Assembly (NCBI RefSeq): GCF_007896895.1
Contig: NZ_VOGW01000105.1
Span: forward strand, 1 to 56,731
Direction: 5' to 3'
Origin: Streptomyces misionensis
GTDB lineage: Bacteria; Actinomycetota; Actinomycetes; Streptomycetales; Streptomycetaceae
DNA: 56,731 nucleotides
Position 1 is the first letter of the stretch, and each line of letters starts with the position of its first letter. Positions 1-7,289 of this stretch are shown here, piece after piece. The notes beneath the pieces are model-generated. The model did no database searches, was not told the DNA's origin, and was given only the letters and a program-made list of their open reading frames with translations. The translations under genes and the position numbers were made by a program.

Positions 1-436
1 GTCCCACCCCGCTCGCCGCCGCCGTCACCAGCACCGACTCGCCCGGCTCCGTTCGGGCCGCCGCCAGCGCGCCGAGCGCCACCAGGCCGCTGCGCACCAG
101 GGCCACCGCCTCCACCGCGCCGACGCCCTCCGGCACCGGCGAGGTCATGGCCTCCTGAAGTACCGCGTAGTCGGCGTACCCGTGACCGAAGCACAGCCCG
201 GTCACCCGGTCCCCGGCCCGGAAGCGGGTCACCCCCGCGCCGGTCGCCACCACCTCACCCGCCAGCTCGCCGCCCAGCGGAATCGGCTCGGCGGCCTCGC
301 GGACCTTGCGGACGACCGGCAAGGTGACCCCGATCGCCGCGCAGCGCACCAGCAGCTCCCCGGGGCCGGGCTCCGGGACACCGGTCTCCTCCAGGAACAG
401 CGGACCACCGCGGGACTCGTACCGGACGCGACGCAT
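1..436 (-). CDS. Zinc-type alcohol dehydrogenase / quinone oxidoreductase, 3' part outside window
   Basis: The reading frame starts at an ATG ending at 436 (MRRVRYESRGGP...), preceded by GGAGGTGGC, and runs off the left edge, so only about 145 residues are visible. These form the GroES-like N-terminal half of the medium-chain reductase family: PEPGPGELLVR near residues 21-31, the substrate/NADPH-domain entry GGELAGEVVATGAGV near 54-68, and the start of the Rossmann domain (SVLVTAAASGVG) at the edge. Family members reduce quinones or enones with NAD(P)H in the cytosol. The gene is divergent from a MarR regulator at 565, with a palindrome between them, so MarR control is likely. The substrate cannot be told from this piece. 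Confidence 0.75.
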   Translation of the reverse strand, partial: MRRVRYESRGGPLFLEETGVPEPGPGELLVRCAAIGVTLPVVRKVREAAEPIPLGGELAGEVVATGAGVTRFRAGDRVTGLCFGHGYADYAVLQEAMTSPVPEGVGAVEAVALVRSGLVALGALAAARTEPGESVLVTAAASGVG

Positions 437-494
437 CGCCACCTCCACAGCCGGGGAGCCCGGCGGGATCGGTCGTGGGAGACACCCACGAAGT

Positions 495-541
495 CGTTGG
501 GAGCCCCAACGATAGGCGGGGATTCATGGGGAAGTCCAACG
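495..541. promoter_or_regulatory. Putative MarR operator
   Basis: CGTTGGG-AGC-CCCAACG (495-511) is a perfect 7-bp inverted repeat lying between the divergent oxidoreductase (436, minus) and marR (565, plus) genes. A further half site, CCAACG, occurs at 536-541. MarR proteins commonly bind such dyads between themselves and a divergent target gene. That this is the operator is inference from placement. Confidence 0.5.
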
Positions 542-564
542 GTTTCTCGGATAGGCTGCCGGCC

Positions 565-1002
565 ATGGCCGAAGCACCCCTGACCGCGATCCGTTCCCTG
601 CCCAGCTGGCTCCTCGGCCGGGCCGCCGCCCGGGGCCGCGCCCTGGTCGCCGACGCCCTCGCCGTGGAGGGCCTGAAGATGTGGCACTACGTGGTGCTCT
701 CCGCCGTCCGCGACCTCGCGCCCGTCGCCCAGGCCGACCTCGCCCGGGGCATCGCCCTCGACCCCAAGGACCTCGTCGGCATCCTCAACGACCTCCAGGA
801 CGCCGGTCTCGTCGTCCGCGCTCCCGACCCCGGCGACCGCCGCAAGAACGCCGTCTCCCTCACCGACCGGGGCGACCGGCTCCTGGCGCGCTGCGAAGAC
901 GCCGCCCGCGCCGCCAACGACACCCTGCTCGCCCCGCTGACCGCCGCCGAACGCGACCGCTTCATGGACCTGCTGACCCGGATCTCCGGCACGGACCAGT
1001 GA
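565..1002 (+). CDS. MarR-family transcriptional regulator
   Basis: A 145-residue protein with the winged-helix MarR layout: an N-terminal dimer helix, the recognition region AQADLARGIALDPKDLVGIL (about residues 55-74), and the wing APDPGDRRKNAVSLTDRG (about 88-105) with the conserved DxRR. ATG 565 (MAEAPLT...) is chosen over upstream starts because the longer form would run through the palindrome at 495-511 and adds residues with no family resemblance. The gene is divergent from the oxidoreductase at 1-436, the usual arrangement for a MarR repressor of a detoxification gene. The ligand is unknown. Confidence 0.85.
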   Translation: MAEAPLTAIRSLPSWLLGRAAARGRALVADALAVEGLKMWHYVVLSAVRDLAPVAQADLARGIALDPKDLVGILNDLQDAGLVVRAPDPGDRRKNAVSLTDRGDRLLARCEDAARAANDTLLAPLTAAERDRFMDLLTRISGTDQ

Positions 1003-1038
1003 CCGGGGCGGGGTCGGCGGGCGCTGCCGACCCCGCCC

Positions 1039-1440
1039 TCAGACCAGCGTTCCGCCCCCGTCCACGGCCATTACGGAACCGGTGCTGTCCCCCCGAGCAT
1101 CAGATACAGAGACGCCTCCGCCGCCGCATCCGCGGGCTCAAGCGACGCGGCCGCGGCACGGAACCGGGCCCCGCGCTCCGCCTCCGGCAGGTCCCGCCGC
1201 AGCTCCGTGCGCACCACGCCGGACGCGACCGCGGTGACCCGCAGCGGCGCCTCCTCCAGCGCCGGCGCCCGCGTCAGGGACTCCAACGCCCCGCACAGCG
1301 CCCCCACCACGCTCGCCCCGAGCGGCGGCCGGCACTCCGCCGCCCCGTGGTCACCACCACCGGCCCGCCCGCTCGGACCGACCCGGCGCCGTGCTTCACC
1401 GCCGAGCAGGCACCCCACACCCTCGTGTTCGGGAAGCGCC
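1039..1440 (-). pseudogene. Short-chain dehydrogenase/reductase remnant
   Basis: Read on the minus strand, pieces of an SDR C-terminal half appear in three frames. TRVWGACSAVKHGAGSV...VVVTTG lies around 1430-1350. It continues after a one-base shift as AAECRPPLGASVVGALCG and LRVTAVASGVVRTEL. After another shift at the G run near 1088 it ends TGSVMAVDGGGTLV-stop (stop at 1039-1041). The nucleotide-binding N-terminal half is missing. At least two frameshifts plus the truncation make this a decayed gene. Its position behind marR suggests it once belonged to the same redox locus. Fragment boundaries are approximate. Confidence 0.65.
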
Positions 1441-1510
1441 GCGCCCGCGCCGGTTCGGTCCCCGCCACACCCACGTCCGACGAGGTCCTGCCGGCGTGCG
1501 CGCAGGACCG

Positions 1511-1540
1511 CCGCTCGCCGCCGCTCGCCGCCGCTCGCCG
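1511..1540. repeat. Three tandem copies of a 10-bp unit
   Basis: CCGCTCGCCG is repeated three times without interruption in the non-coding stretch between the SDR remnant and fdhD. No function is suggested. Confidence 0.7.
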
Positions 1541-1608
1541 CGTTCGCCGAGAACGCGGCCGAGGCGCACGGGCGCGGCCGAGGGGGCTGATCGGTGCGGG
1601 CCGGGCGG

Positions 1609-2457
1609 TCAGCCGCGCACGGCACCCTGCGGCAGAGCGATCCGGTCCTCTCCCGCGTACACGTTCATCGAGCTGCCGCGCAGGAATCCGACGAGCGTCA
1701 GACCGGTCTCCGCGGCCAGGTCCACCGCCAGCGACGACGGCGCGGACACGGCGGCCAGCACCGGTATCCCGGCCATCACCGCCTTCTGCGCCAGCTCGAA
1801 CGAGGCCCGCCCGGAGACCATGAGCACCGTCCGGGACAGGGGCAGCCCGCCGCTCTGCAGCGCCCGCCCCACCAGCTTGTCGACCGCGTTGTGCCGGCCC
1901 ACGTCCTCCTTGACGTCCAGGAGCTCCCCGTCCTCGGTGAACAGGGCGGCGGCATGCAGACCCCCGGTCCGGTCGAACACCCGCTGAGCCGTCCGCAGCC
2001 GGTCGGGCAGCTCCGCCAGCAGTTCGGTGGTGACACGGAGGCGGGGGCTGTCGGCGATTGGCCAGCGGGTGGTCGTACGGACCGCGTCCAGACTGGCCTT
2101 GCCGCACAGGCCGCACGAGGAGGAGGTGTAGACGTTGCGCTCCAGAGCGAAATCGGGCAACGTCACGCCCGGCGCGGTCTTCACGTCGACCACGTTGTAG
2201 GTGTTCGAGCCGTCCGCCGTCGCGCCCGCGCAGTAGACGATGTTCTGCAGGTCGGACGCGGACGCCAGGACGCCCTCGCTCACCAGGAACCCCGCCGCCA
2301 GCGCGAAGTCGTCGCCAGGGGTGCGCATGGTGATCGCGAGCGGCTTGCCGTTCAGCCGGATCTCCAGGGGTTCCTCGGCGACGAGCGTGTCGGGCCGCGC
2401 GGAGACCGCCCCGTCCCGGATGCGGAGCACCTTGCGTCGTTCCGTGACTCGTCCCAT
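1609..2457 (-). CDS. fdhD: FdhD, sulfurtransferase for formate dehydrogenase maturation
   Basis: A 282-residue protein from ATG 2457 (MGRVTERRKVLRI). It carries the FdhD signatures: TMRTPGDDFALAAGFL, the paired-cysteine motif SSCGLCGKASLDAV that receives sulfur from a cysteine desulfurase, HAAALF, and EDVGRHNAVDKLVG near the C-terminal third. FdhD passes sulfur to the Mo-bis-MGD cofactor before insertion into formate dehydrogenase in the cytoplasm. Length is normal for the family. No formate dehydrogenase gene is in the window, so its client lies elsewhere. The 299 bp between this gene and the ketosynthase gene at 2757 (2458-2756) show no convincing gene. Confidence 0.95.
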   Translation of the reverse strand: MGRVTERRKVLRIRDGAVSARPDTLVAEEPLEIRLNGKPLAITMRTPGDDFALAAGFLVSEGVLASASDLQNIVYCAGATADGSNTYNVVDVKTAPGVTLPDFALERNVYTSSSCGLCGKASLDAVRTTTRWPIADSPRLRVTTELLAELPDRLRTAQRVFDRTGGLHAAALFTEDGELLDVKEDVGRHNAVDKLVGRALQSGGLPLSRTVLMVSGRASFELAQKAVMAGIPVLAAVSAPSSLAVDLAAETGLTLVGFLRGSSMNVYAGEDRIALPQGAVRG

Positions 2458-2756
2458 GTCCTGATCAGTCCCGGTTCTCTCCGTGCCGGCGGCCGAAACG
2501 GCCCTTCCTGCGGTGACAGCCGACCACCCCACCGGCGGGGCGGGGCGGCCTCACGATCTCATTGTCCTGCACACGGACGAGGAGGCCGCGGCCCACTGCG
2601 CCATCCGTGCAGCGCGACCCCGCCCCGACCCGGCGGTGCTGCCGAGAGCCGACAAATCACCTGCCCGATTCCTGTGGCTTCACGTGCCGTTGTACCCGCG
2701 AGTCACTGGACAGACTGTGGCTCCCGCTACCCACGGCAACGAGGGGGACCCCCGTC

Positions 2757-3704
2757 ATGCACGGCTCGCGCATCGCCGCCATCGGCCACTACCAGCCCGC
2801 CAAGGTGCTCACCAACGACGACCTGGCCCGCATGGTCGACACCGACGACGAGTGGATCCGCACCCGGGTGGGCATCCACACCCGCCACATCGCCGGCCCC
2901 GACGAGCCGGTGGACGAGCTCGCCGCGCACGCCGCCGCCAAGGCCCTCGCCGCCGCCGGGCACACCCCCGCCGACATCGACCTGGTCGTGGTCGCCACCT
3001 CCACCGCGATCGAACGGTCCCCGAACACCGCCGCCCGGGTCGCCGCCCGGCTCGGCATCCCGAGCCCCGCCGCCATGGACGTCAACGTGGTCTGTGCGGG
3101 GTTCACCCACGCCCTGGCCACCGCCGACCACGCCGTCCGCGCCGGCGCGGCCATCCGCGCCCTGGTCATCGGCGCCGAGAAGATGTCCGACGTCACCGAC
3201 TGGACCGACCGCAGCACCTGCGTCCTCGTCGGCGACGGGGCCGGAGCCGCGGTGGTCGAGGCGTGCGCACCGGGGGAGGAGCCCGGGATCGGTCCCGTGC
3301 TGTGGGGATCGGTGCCCGAGATGGGGCACATGGTGCGGATCGAGGGGACGCCGCCGAGGTTCGCGCAGGAGGGGCCGAGCGTCTACCGCTGGGCCACCAC
3401 CCAACTGCCCGCCATCGCCCGCCGGACCTGCGAGCGGGCCGGCCTCGCCCCCGAGGACCTCGCCGGGGTCGTCCTCCACCAGGCCAACCTGCGCATCATC
3501 GAACCGCTCGCCGAGAAGCTGGGCGCCGTCAACGCGGTGATCGCCCGCGACGTCACCGTGTCCGGCAACACCTCCGCCGCCAGCATCCCCCTCGCCTTCT
3601 CCAAGCTCGTCGAGCAGGGCGCGCTGGTCAGCGGTGACCCGGTGCTGCTCTTCGGCTTCGGCGGCAACCTGTCGTACGCCGGTCAGGTCGTCCACTGCCC
3701 GTAA
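2757..3704 (+). CDS. Beta-ketoacyl-ACP synthase III (FabH-like)
   Basis: A 315-residue thiolase-fold condensing enzyme starting at ATG 2757 behind GAGGGGGACC. The KASIII catalytic triad is intact: Cys113 in NVVCAGF, His241 in VLHQANLRI, Asn271 in VSGNTSAAS. The substrate-entry motif DEWIRTRVGIHTRH is at about 31-44 and the glycine-rich C-terminus reads LLFGFGGNLSYAGQVV. FabH enzymes condense an acyl-CoA with malonyl-ACP to start fatty-acid or polyketide chains. No other fab genes or carrier protein lie beside it, so it is an extra KASIII rather than the core fab-cluster copy, perhaps for a secondary lipid. Confidence 0.85.
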   Translation: MHGSRIAAIGHYQPAKVLTNDDLARMVDTDDEWIRTRVGIHTRHIAGPDEPVDELAAHAAAKALAAAGHTPADIDLVVVATSTAIERSPNTAARVAARLGIPSPAAMDVNVVCAGFTHALATADHAVRAGAAIRALVIGAEKMSDVTDWTDRSTCVLVGDGAGAAVVEACAPGEEPGIGPVLWGSVPEMGHMVRIEGTPPRFAQEGPSVYRWATTQLPAIARRTCERAGLAPEDLAGVVLHQANLRIIEPLAEKLGAVNAVIARDVTVSGNTSAASIPLAFSKLVEQGALVSGDPVLLFGFGGNLSYAGQVVHCP

Positions 3705-3790
3705 GCACGGCACCGGAACGGGGGAGCCCGTAGGCATGGCACGGAACGGGGGAGCCCGTAGGCACGGCACCGGAACGGGGGAGTCCGCAG
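3705..3790. repeat. Three tandem ~28-bp repeats downstream of the KASIII gene
   Basis: The unit GCACGGCACCGGAACGGGGG followed by AGCCCGTAG occurs at 3705-3733, again with a 1-bp deletion and one substitution at 3734-3761, and again with a substitution and loss of the last bases at 3762-3790. There are no unique spacers, so it is not a CRISPR array. It fills part of the 257 bp between the KASIII stop and the tRNA gene; nothing else is seen there. Confidence 0.75.
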
Positions 3791-3961
3791 CGCCCGTACC
3801 GCGCGGTGCCCTGACCCACCGTGTGCGGCGTCTCGCGTTCCGTATGCGGCTGCCGTCCCACCCCCTGCGGCCCGAATACGCAGGTGAAACCCACTCCGAA
3901 ACCTTGGTATTGTTGTCCGTGTCGCCGCGAGGGAAGCCCCTCGCAAGGCGGCAGACACCTG

Positions 3962-4049
3962 GTCCGGGTGGCGGAATGGCAGACGCGCTAGCTTGAGGTG
4001 CTAGTGCCCTTTATCGGGCGTGGGGGTTCAAGTCCCCCCTCGGACACCA
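3962..4049 (+). tRNA. tRNA-Leu (anticodon GAG)
   Basis: A class II tRNA. Acceptor stem GTCCGGG (3962-3968) pairs with CTCGGAC (4039-4045). The anticodon stem CTAGC/GCTAG encloses loop TTGAGGT, giving anticodon GAG, which reads CUC/CUU leucine codons. A long variable arm and the T-loop GTTCAAGTC follow. The sequence ends A-CCA at 4046-4049. The last bases of the encoded CCA lie beyond the 22-bp attachment core and come from the integrated element (see attR at 15140). Confidence 0.95.
4026..4047. repeat. attL core (tRNA-Leu 3' end)
   Basis: These 22 bp begin GTTCAAGTCC and end CGGACAC. They cover the T-loop and the 3' acceptor strand of the tRNA and recur exactly at 15140-15161. They mark the crossover region of integrase-mediated insertion. 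Confidence 0.93.
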
Positions 4050-4056
4050 GCAGAGG

Positions 4057-4080
4057 CCCCAGGTCACCTGGGGTTTTTCT
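4057..4080 (+). terminator. Intrinsic terminator behind tRNA-Leu
   Basis: CCCCAG-GTCAC-CTGGGG (4057-4073) followed by TTTTTCTGTTT. It lies just inside the element, so the element appears to supply a new terminator for the tRNA whose original 3' flank was displaced to beyond attR. Confidence 0.75.
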
Positions 4081-4097
4081 GTTTCTCAGACTGCGGC

Positions 4098-4118
4098 GTG
4101 ACCAACCACGTGACCAAC
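4098..4118. promoter_or_regulatory. Putative integrase arm-type sites, left end
   Basis: GTGACCAAC occurs at 4098-4106 and again at 4110-4118, between attL and the integrase stop. The same nonamer or a one-base variant clusters just inside attR (14992-15063), the distribution expected of tyrosine-integrase arm sites. This is inference from pattern and placement. Confidence 0.55.
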
Positions 4119-4137
4119 AGCCTGGAGACTTCCCAGG

Positions 4138-5409
4138 TCAGACCAGGGATGACAGGCCGAGTCGGCCAGCACCGGAGGCGGCCAGTCGGCGCGCTCCGTC
4201 CTTACGAGAGTGGCCGTACCGGGCCATCGTGTAGCCCGGCGAGTGGTGCCGGACGTTGGCGGAGACCTCTACGGGGTTCTCCCCGGCCTCCAGATCGTTC
4301 GTGACCTTGCTGTGCCTCCAGTCGTGAATCCGGAAGTCCTCCGGCAGGTGCAGGCGGGTGCGCAGGGTGCGCCACCGTGCCGAGACCTTCTCAGGGTCCT
4401 GCGGGCCGCCAGCCTCGCCCCGGTACAACTTGAAGCCGTCACGGGCGAACACAAGGTCATGATCGACCCAGGCGGAGCCGAGACGTGCCCGCTCGGCGTC
4501 CTGCCGCTCCTTCTGCCACTTCAGAACGTTCATGACGCTCTGGTCCACGTAGATCAGCGCGTTGTCGTCACCGTCCTTGGTCAGCTTCCGAAGGCGGTAG
4601 GTGTTGCCCTCTTCGACCACGACCCAGCCCAGCTCGATGGCTCCCTCTTCCCAGTGGATCAGAGACCACTTCATCCCCAGGGCCTCACTGCGCCGGACGC
4701 CGGTAGCGGCGTAGACGGTCCACAGCGGAGCGTCCCGGAGACAGTGATGGGTCAGGCCACCGTCACAGGCCCGGTTCCCGCAGGGCTCCCAGACGGTTGC
4801 CAGGAAGCGGGCCGTCTGCCTGTCGTCCACGGTGGGGTACTTCTGTTCCTGTGCCCGTATCTCCCGCGCCGTGGGTGGGTGAGCCGTTGCCGCCGGGTTG
4901 GCGGGGATCAGCTTGGGCACTGCGGCCCCGAGAGCGCCGGACAGGATGTTGTGGACGTGCCGGACGCTCTTGGCCCCGAGCGGCTTGCCCTTGTTGGTCG
5001 GACACGGAGCGGTCTCCAAGAGCCGGTACAGATCATCAAGTGTCTCGTCGGTGACCTCGCACAGCTTCACGCTGCCGATGTGCGGCTTGATGTGTAGACG
5101 GATCTTCGTCTCGTACCCAGCCACGGTCGTTCCCTCCTTCCTCAGATTCGACAGCCACTTGTCGAGCCAGTCACCCAGCTTCATGTCCGAGCGGGCCGCG
5201 ATCTTGCCCGCGTCGTAGTTGCTGTGCCACTCCCGCAGCGCCTTCTCTGCTGCGGTCTTGGTCGGGTACTCCCGACCGATCCAGTAGCGCTCCTTCTTTC
5301 CTGTCGCCTTGTTGAAGTGAAGGGGCGTGCGCACACCCCAGGTGTTCGGTCTCCCCTTGCGCGGGATCTCCACCGGAGTCCCCCCGAGACCGTTGCCGCG
5401 CTTTGCCAC
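4138..5409 (-). CDS. int: Tyrosine recombinase / phage integrase
   Basis: A 423-residue integrase starting at GTG 5409, with GAGGAG upstream and 8 bp after the regulator gene. An N-terminal AP2-like arm-binding region (about residues 20-60) is followed by a SAM-like core-binding domain (about 75-165). The catalytic domain has Arg239 in TGVRRSEAL, His362 and Arg365 in IHDWRHSKV, His389 in VRHHSPGYT and nucleophile Tyr398 in MARYGHS. An insert with clustered Cys/His, CGNRACDGGLTHHC (210-223), looks like a zinc knuckle, a feature seen in some Streptomyces integrases. It points toward attL and catalyses insertion into and excision from tRNA-Leu. It is probably transcribed with the regulator gene at 5418. 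Confidence 0.95.
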   Translation of the reverse strand: MAKRGNGLGGTPVEIPRKGRPNTWGVRTPLHFNKATGKKERYWIGREYPTKTAAEKALREWHSNYDAGKIAARSDMKLGDWLDKWLSNLRKEGTTVAGYETKIRLHIKPHIGSVKLCEVTDETLDDLYRLLETAPCPTNKGKPLGAKSVRHVHNILSGALGAAVPKLIPANPAATAHPPTAREIRAQEQKYPTVDDRQTARFLATVWEPCGNRACDGGLTHHCLRDAPLWTVYAATGVRRSEALGMKWSLIHWEEGAIELGWVVVEEGNTYRLRKLTKDGDDNALIYVDQSVMNVLKWQKERQDAERARLGSAWVDHDLVFARDGFKLYRGEAGGPQDPEKVSARWRTLRTRLHLPEDFRIHDWRHSKVTNDLEAGENPVEVSANVRHHSPGYTMARYGHSRKDGARRLAASGAGRLGLSSLV

Positions 5410-5417
5410 TGGCGTGG

Positions 5418-5987
5418 TTACTCCTCATCTCGCGTATCTGGATTGGTTTGCTGAGCGCCAGGAACGATGCGCGCCAAGATGGCGGATGCCTTCTCCGTGA
5501 GCGCCCCTCCCGCCCGGCCGGCCGACCCCGTCAGCAGGCCCCGTTTCCGGGCCTGCCACAGGTGCCCCTTGACGGTCGACTGGCTCTTGCCGACTCGTTC
5601 GGCAAGGTGCGCCAACGGGCCGATGCCGCCCTGGTTGACGTAGGTCACGTACGCGCTGGCAAGTAGCGCCAGGTACTCGTCCGTGACCCCTTGCGCGGCA
5701 GCGCGCTTGAGGCGCTGTGTGCGATCTGCCTCGTACCGCTCGCGAACCTCGCTGCGAAGCTCGGACACGGCCGTCTGACGCCGCAGCGCTTCCCCTGCCT
5801 CCTTGAAGTCGATCTGTCGCAGCACGGTGGAACTGATGCCACCTGGCGGATAGCCAGTCCCGCCCTTCGGCCGGACCACCAGAACGGCGGGCCCGCCTTG
5901 CGTGGCCCCCTTCGGCCACTGCATCTCGATCACCCACGGGCCCAGGTCCTGTACGACGACCGGGCCCCCTTCTTGTTCGTTGCTCAC
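5418..5987 (-). CDS. Element-encoded HTH regulator, probably leaderless
   Basis: A 189-residue protein read from GTG 5987 (MSNEQEGGPVVVQDL). The C-terminal third has a helix-turn-helix, LAHLAERVGKSQSTVKGHLW, like replication-associated or LuxR/AraC-type HTHs. The N-terminal half (WVIEMQWPKG, VVRPKGGTGYPPGGISSTVLR) is of unknown family, and a charged helix, SELRSEVRERYEADRTQRLK, sits between. A longer reading to 6137 is possible, but the GTG lies 7 nt after a good -10 box (5995-6000), so transcription should start at the start codon. It sits directly upstream of int and divergent from the excisionase gene. That is the place of an immunity-type regulator choosing integration or excision, although family homology was not recognised. 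Confidence 0.7.
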   Translation of the reverse strand: MSNEQEGGPVVVQDLGPWVIEMQWPKGATQGGPAVLVVRPKGGTGYPPGGISSTVLRQIDFKEAGEALRRQTAVSELRSEVRERYEADRTQRLKRAAAQGVTDEYLALLASAYVTYVNQGGIGPLAHLAERVGKSQSTVKGHLWQARKRGLLTGSAGRAGGALTEKASAILARIVPGAQQTNPDTRDEE

Positions 5988-5994
5988 GAGGCCC

Positions 5995-6057
5995 AACCTA
6001 CCAGGCCCAACCTGTTTGGCAAGCAGGTTTGACACTCGTGGTGGGTGAGCGTACTTC
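5995..6057. promoter_or_regulatory. Divergent promoters sharing an inverted-repeat operator
   Basis: Plus strand toward xis: TTGACA (6029-6034), 17 bp, TACTTC (6052-6057). Minus strand toward the regulator: TTGCCA (complement 6017-6022), 16 bp, TAGGTT (complement 5995-6000), with the GTG start codon 7 nt later. Between them AACCTG-9 bp-CAGGTT (6009-6029) is an inverted repeat overlapping the base of one -35 box and the other -35, and GGCCCAACCT is directly repeated (5990-5999 and 6004-6013). This resembles a lysogeny-type switch. Confidence 0.6.
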
Positions 6058-6123
6058 TGGAGGTAGGCCGGACAGCACCGGGCAGGACACTCCGCCCGTG
6101 GGCCGCGAATCGGAGGAGACGCA

Positions 6124-6288
6124 TTGGCGAAGCTCATGACAGTTGAGGACGTGGCCGACTACCTGAACAAGCCCCGTTCTTGGGTGTACGGGAACTGGAA
6201 GGCGGAGCAGATCCCGTTCCGCAAGGTGGGTCAGTCCCTCCGTTGCCGCCCTGCGGACTTGGAAAAGTGGCTGGACAGCCAGAACTGA
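6124..6288 (+). CDS. xis: Excisionase / AlpA-like HTH protein
   Basis: A 54-residue winged-helix protein of the MerR/AlpA excisionase group (HTH_17): MTVEDVADYLNKPRSWVYGN, then WKAEQIPFRKVGQSLRCRP and a terminal DLEKWLDSQ helix. TTG 6124 is preferred because GGAGGAG lies 5 nt upstream; an internal ATG at 6136 is the alternative. Such proteins bend DNA near att sites to direct excision, and in satellites they can also activate the lytic-type operon. It is divergent from the HTH regulator and followed by a terminator at 6308. Confidence 0.85.
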   Translation: MAKLMTVEDVADYLNKPRSWVYGNWKAEQIPFRKVGQSLRCRPADLEKWLDSQN

Positions 6289-6307
6289 AGAACTGCGGTA
6301 GGTGAAC

Positions 6308-6338
6308 GCCCCTGGCGCAACCGGGGGCTTTTGTGTTT
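6308..6338 (+). terminator. Intrinsic terminator after xis
   Basis: GCCCCTGG-CGCAA-CCGGGGGC (6308-6328, one T-G pair) followed by a T-rich tract TTTTGTGTTT. It separates xis from the gene at 6355. Confidence 0.75.
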
Positions 6339-6354
6339 CCAGGGTGAGGACGGA

Positions 6355-6954
6355 ATGGCAACAGTAGACACGAAACACGTTCAATTGGTTTGTGCGTGGT
6401 GCAAGGAGGAATGGACGTTCCTCCGCCCCAAAGGCAGGCGGGGGCCGAATCCGGCGACCAATCCGGACCACCCACAGTGCGGAGTGAAGCGGCAGAACCA
6501 GAATCGCGCTATCAGTCGCCAGCGAGAGCGTCAGGGAATCGTCTACGAAGCGTGGAACCTCCGCCCTCCGGCCAGGGCGGACGACTTGACGGTGCAGGAA
6601 GAATCCGCCCGACGGGATGTCGTCGAACGGCCTTGGTGGCGCAGTTGCTCGGTAACGGAACTGAACGAGGGGAATCACCGCCACCTTTGGGACGAGTGGC
6701 GGAGCGATGACAAGACCGACGTGGACAGCACCGTCATGTACTCGAACGAGGAAGACCGGAAGACAGTAGAAAGGTGGTTCCAGGACAGCCGGGCCGCTAA
6801 GACAGGCGACTACCTAGGCCAGACGGTCAGCCGGGGAAAGAAGCTAGCCGTCATCGGCTCTGCTCGTCCTTGGAGCGAGGCCAACCGGCCTGGGGACCTG
6901 CTGTGCACGAGGGGACCGTTGGAACGCATGGAACCGCTCGTCATGGGCGCGTGA
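6355..6954 (+). CDS. Hypothetical element protein with N-terminal zinc-finger-like cysteines
   Basis: 199 residues from ATG 6355 with GTGAGGAcGGA upstream. Near the N-terminus are CAWCKEEW (about 13-20) and a later H-PQC pair, a plausible zinc ribbon. They are followed by a basic stretch (KRQNQNRAISRQRERQ) that could bind DNA or RNA. The C-terminal half is Trp-rich (ERPWWRS, RHLWDEWRS, ERWFQDS) with no recognised domain. It lies between xis and the capsid module with terminators on both sides, so it is probably its own unit. It could be a host-takeover or DNA-binding protein of the element; no function can be assigned. Confidence 0.6.
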   Translation: MATVDTKHVQLVCAWCKEEWTFLRPKGRRGPNPATNPDHPQCGVKRQNQNRAISRQRERQGIVYEAWNLRPPARADDLTVQEESARRDVVERPWWRSCSVTELNEGNHRHLWDEWRSDDKTDVDSTVMYSNEEDRKTVERWFQDSRAAKTGDYLGQTVSRGKKLAVIGSARPWSEANRPGDLLCTRGPLERMEPLVMGA

Positions 6955-7289
6955 CGCCGACCCATGTCCGATTATTTATAGGAGTGAGAGAGCTTTCTCT
7001 TGAGTTGGGGACCAGTGGGCGCCGGTACCCCGACGCGGACGAGAGTCCGGGCCTGTTTGAAGTCCAGAGCATGTTGTGAAGGTGCTCAAATGCAGCTCTG
7101 CGGATACCTGCCTGTGAGACACAGCAGCGACAACACAGAGTCAGTCCCACACCCTGTGAAGTAAATGTACGGGGTAAGGGACCTGTCTTCTCTTACGTTG
7201 TCCTGTTGTGAGTTATAGGGCCGCCTAAGAGCGGCCCTTCTCTCTACCACATCTTCTTCTCTCATTTAGTTCTCTAGGAGGTGTCGCCA
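6955..7289 (+). other. Non-coding region before the capsid module
   Basis: 335 bp of relatively AT-rich DNA with no convincing gene. It holds an AT-rich patch (ATTATTTATAGG near 6970-6982), a self-complementary AGAGAGCTTTCTCT, and a strong hairpin at 7218-7245. It probably contains the promoter for the scaffold/capsid genes and could encode a small RNA, but nothing in the sequence decides this. Confidence 0.5.
7218..7245 (+). terminator. Hairpin with T/C-rich tail upstream of scaffold gene
   Basis: GGGCCGC-CTAAGA-GCGGCCC (7218-7237), a perfect 7-bp stem, followed by TTCTCTCT. Because it lies about 45 bp before the scaffold start and more than 250 bp after the previous gene, it may end a short leader transcript or attenuate the capsid operon. 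Confidence 0.6.

Noticed and set aside
1511..1540. GCCGCTCGCC-type tandem repeat as a regulatory iteron
   Set aside because: It is a low-complexity GC repeat in a decayed region with no adjacent promoter or matching copies.
3705..3790. Possible CRISPR array
   Set aside because: The repeats are contiguous with no unique spacers, only three units, and there are no cas genes.
6984..7079. Possible 31-codon gene from GTG 6984
   Set aside because: The AGGAG abuts the start codon too closely and the sequence shows no recognisable features.
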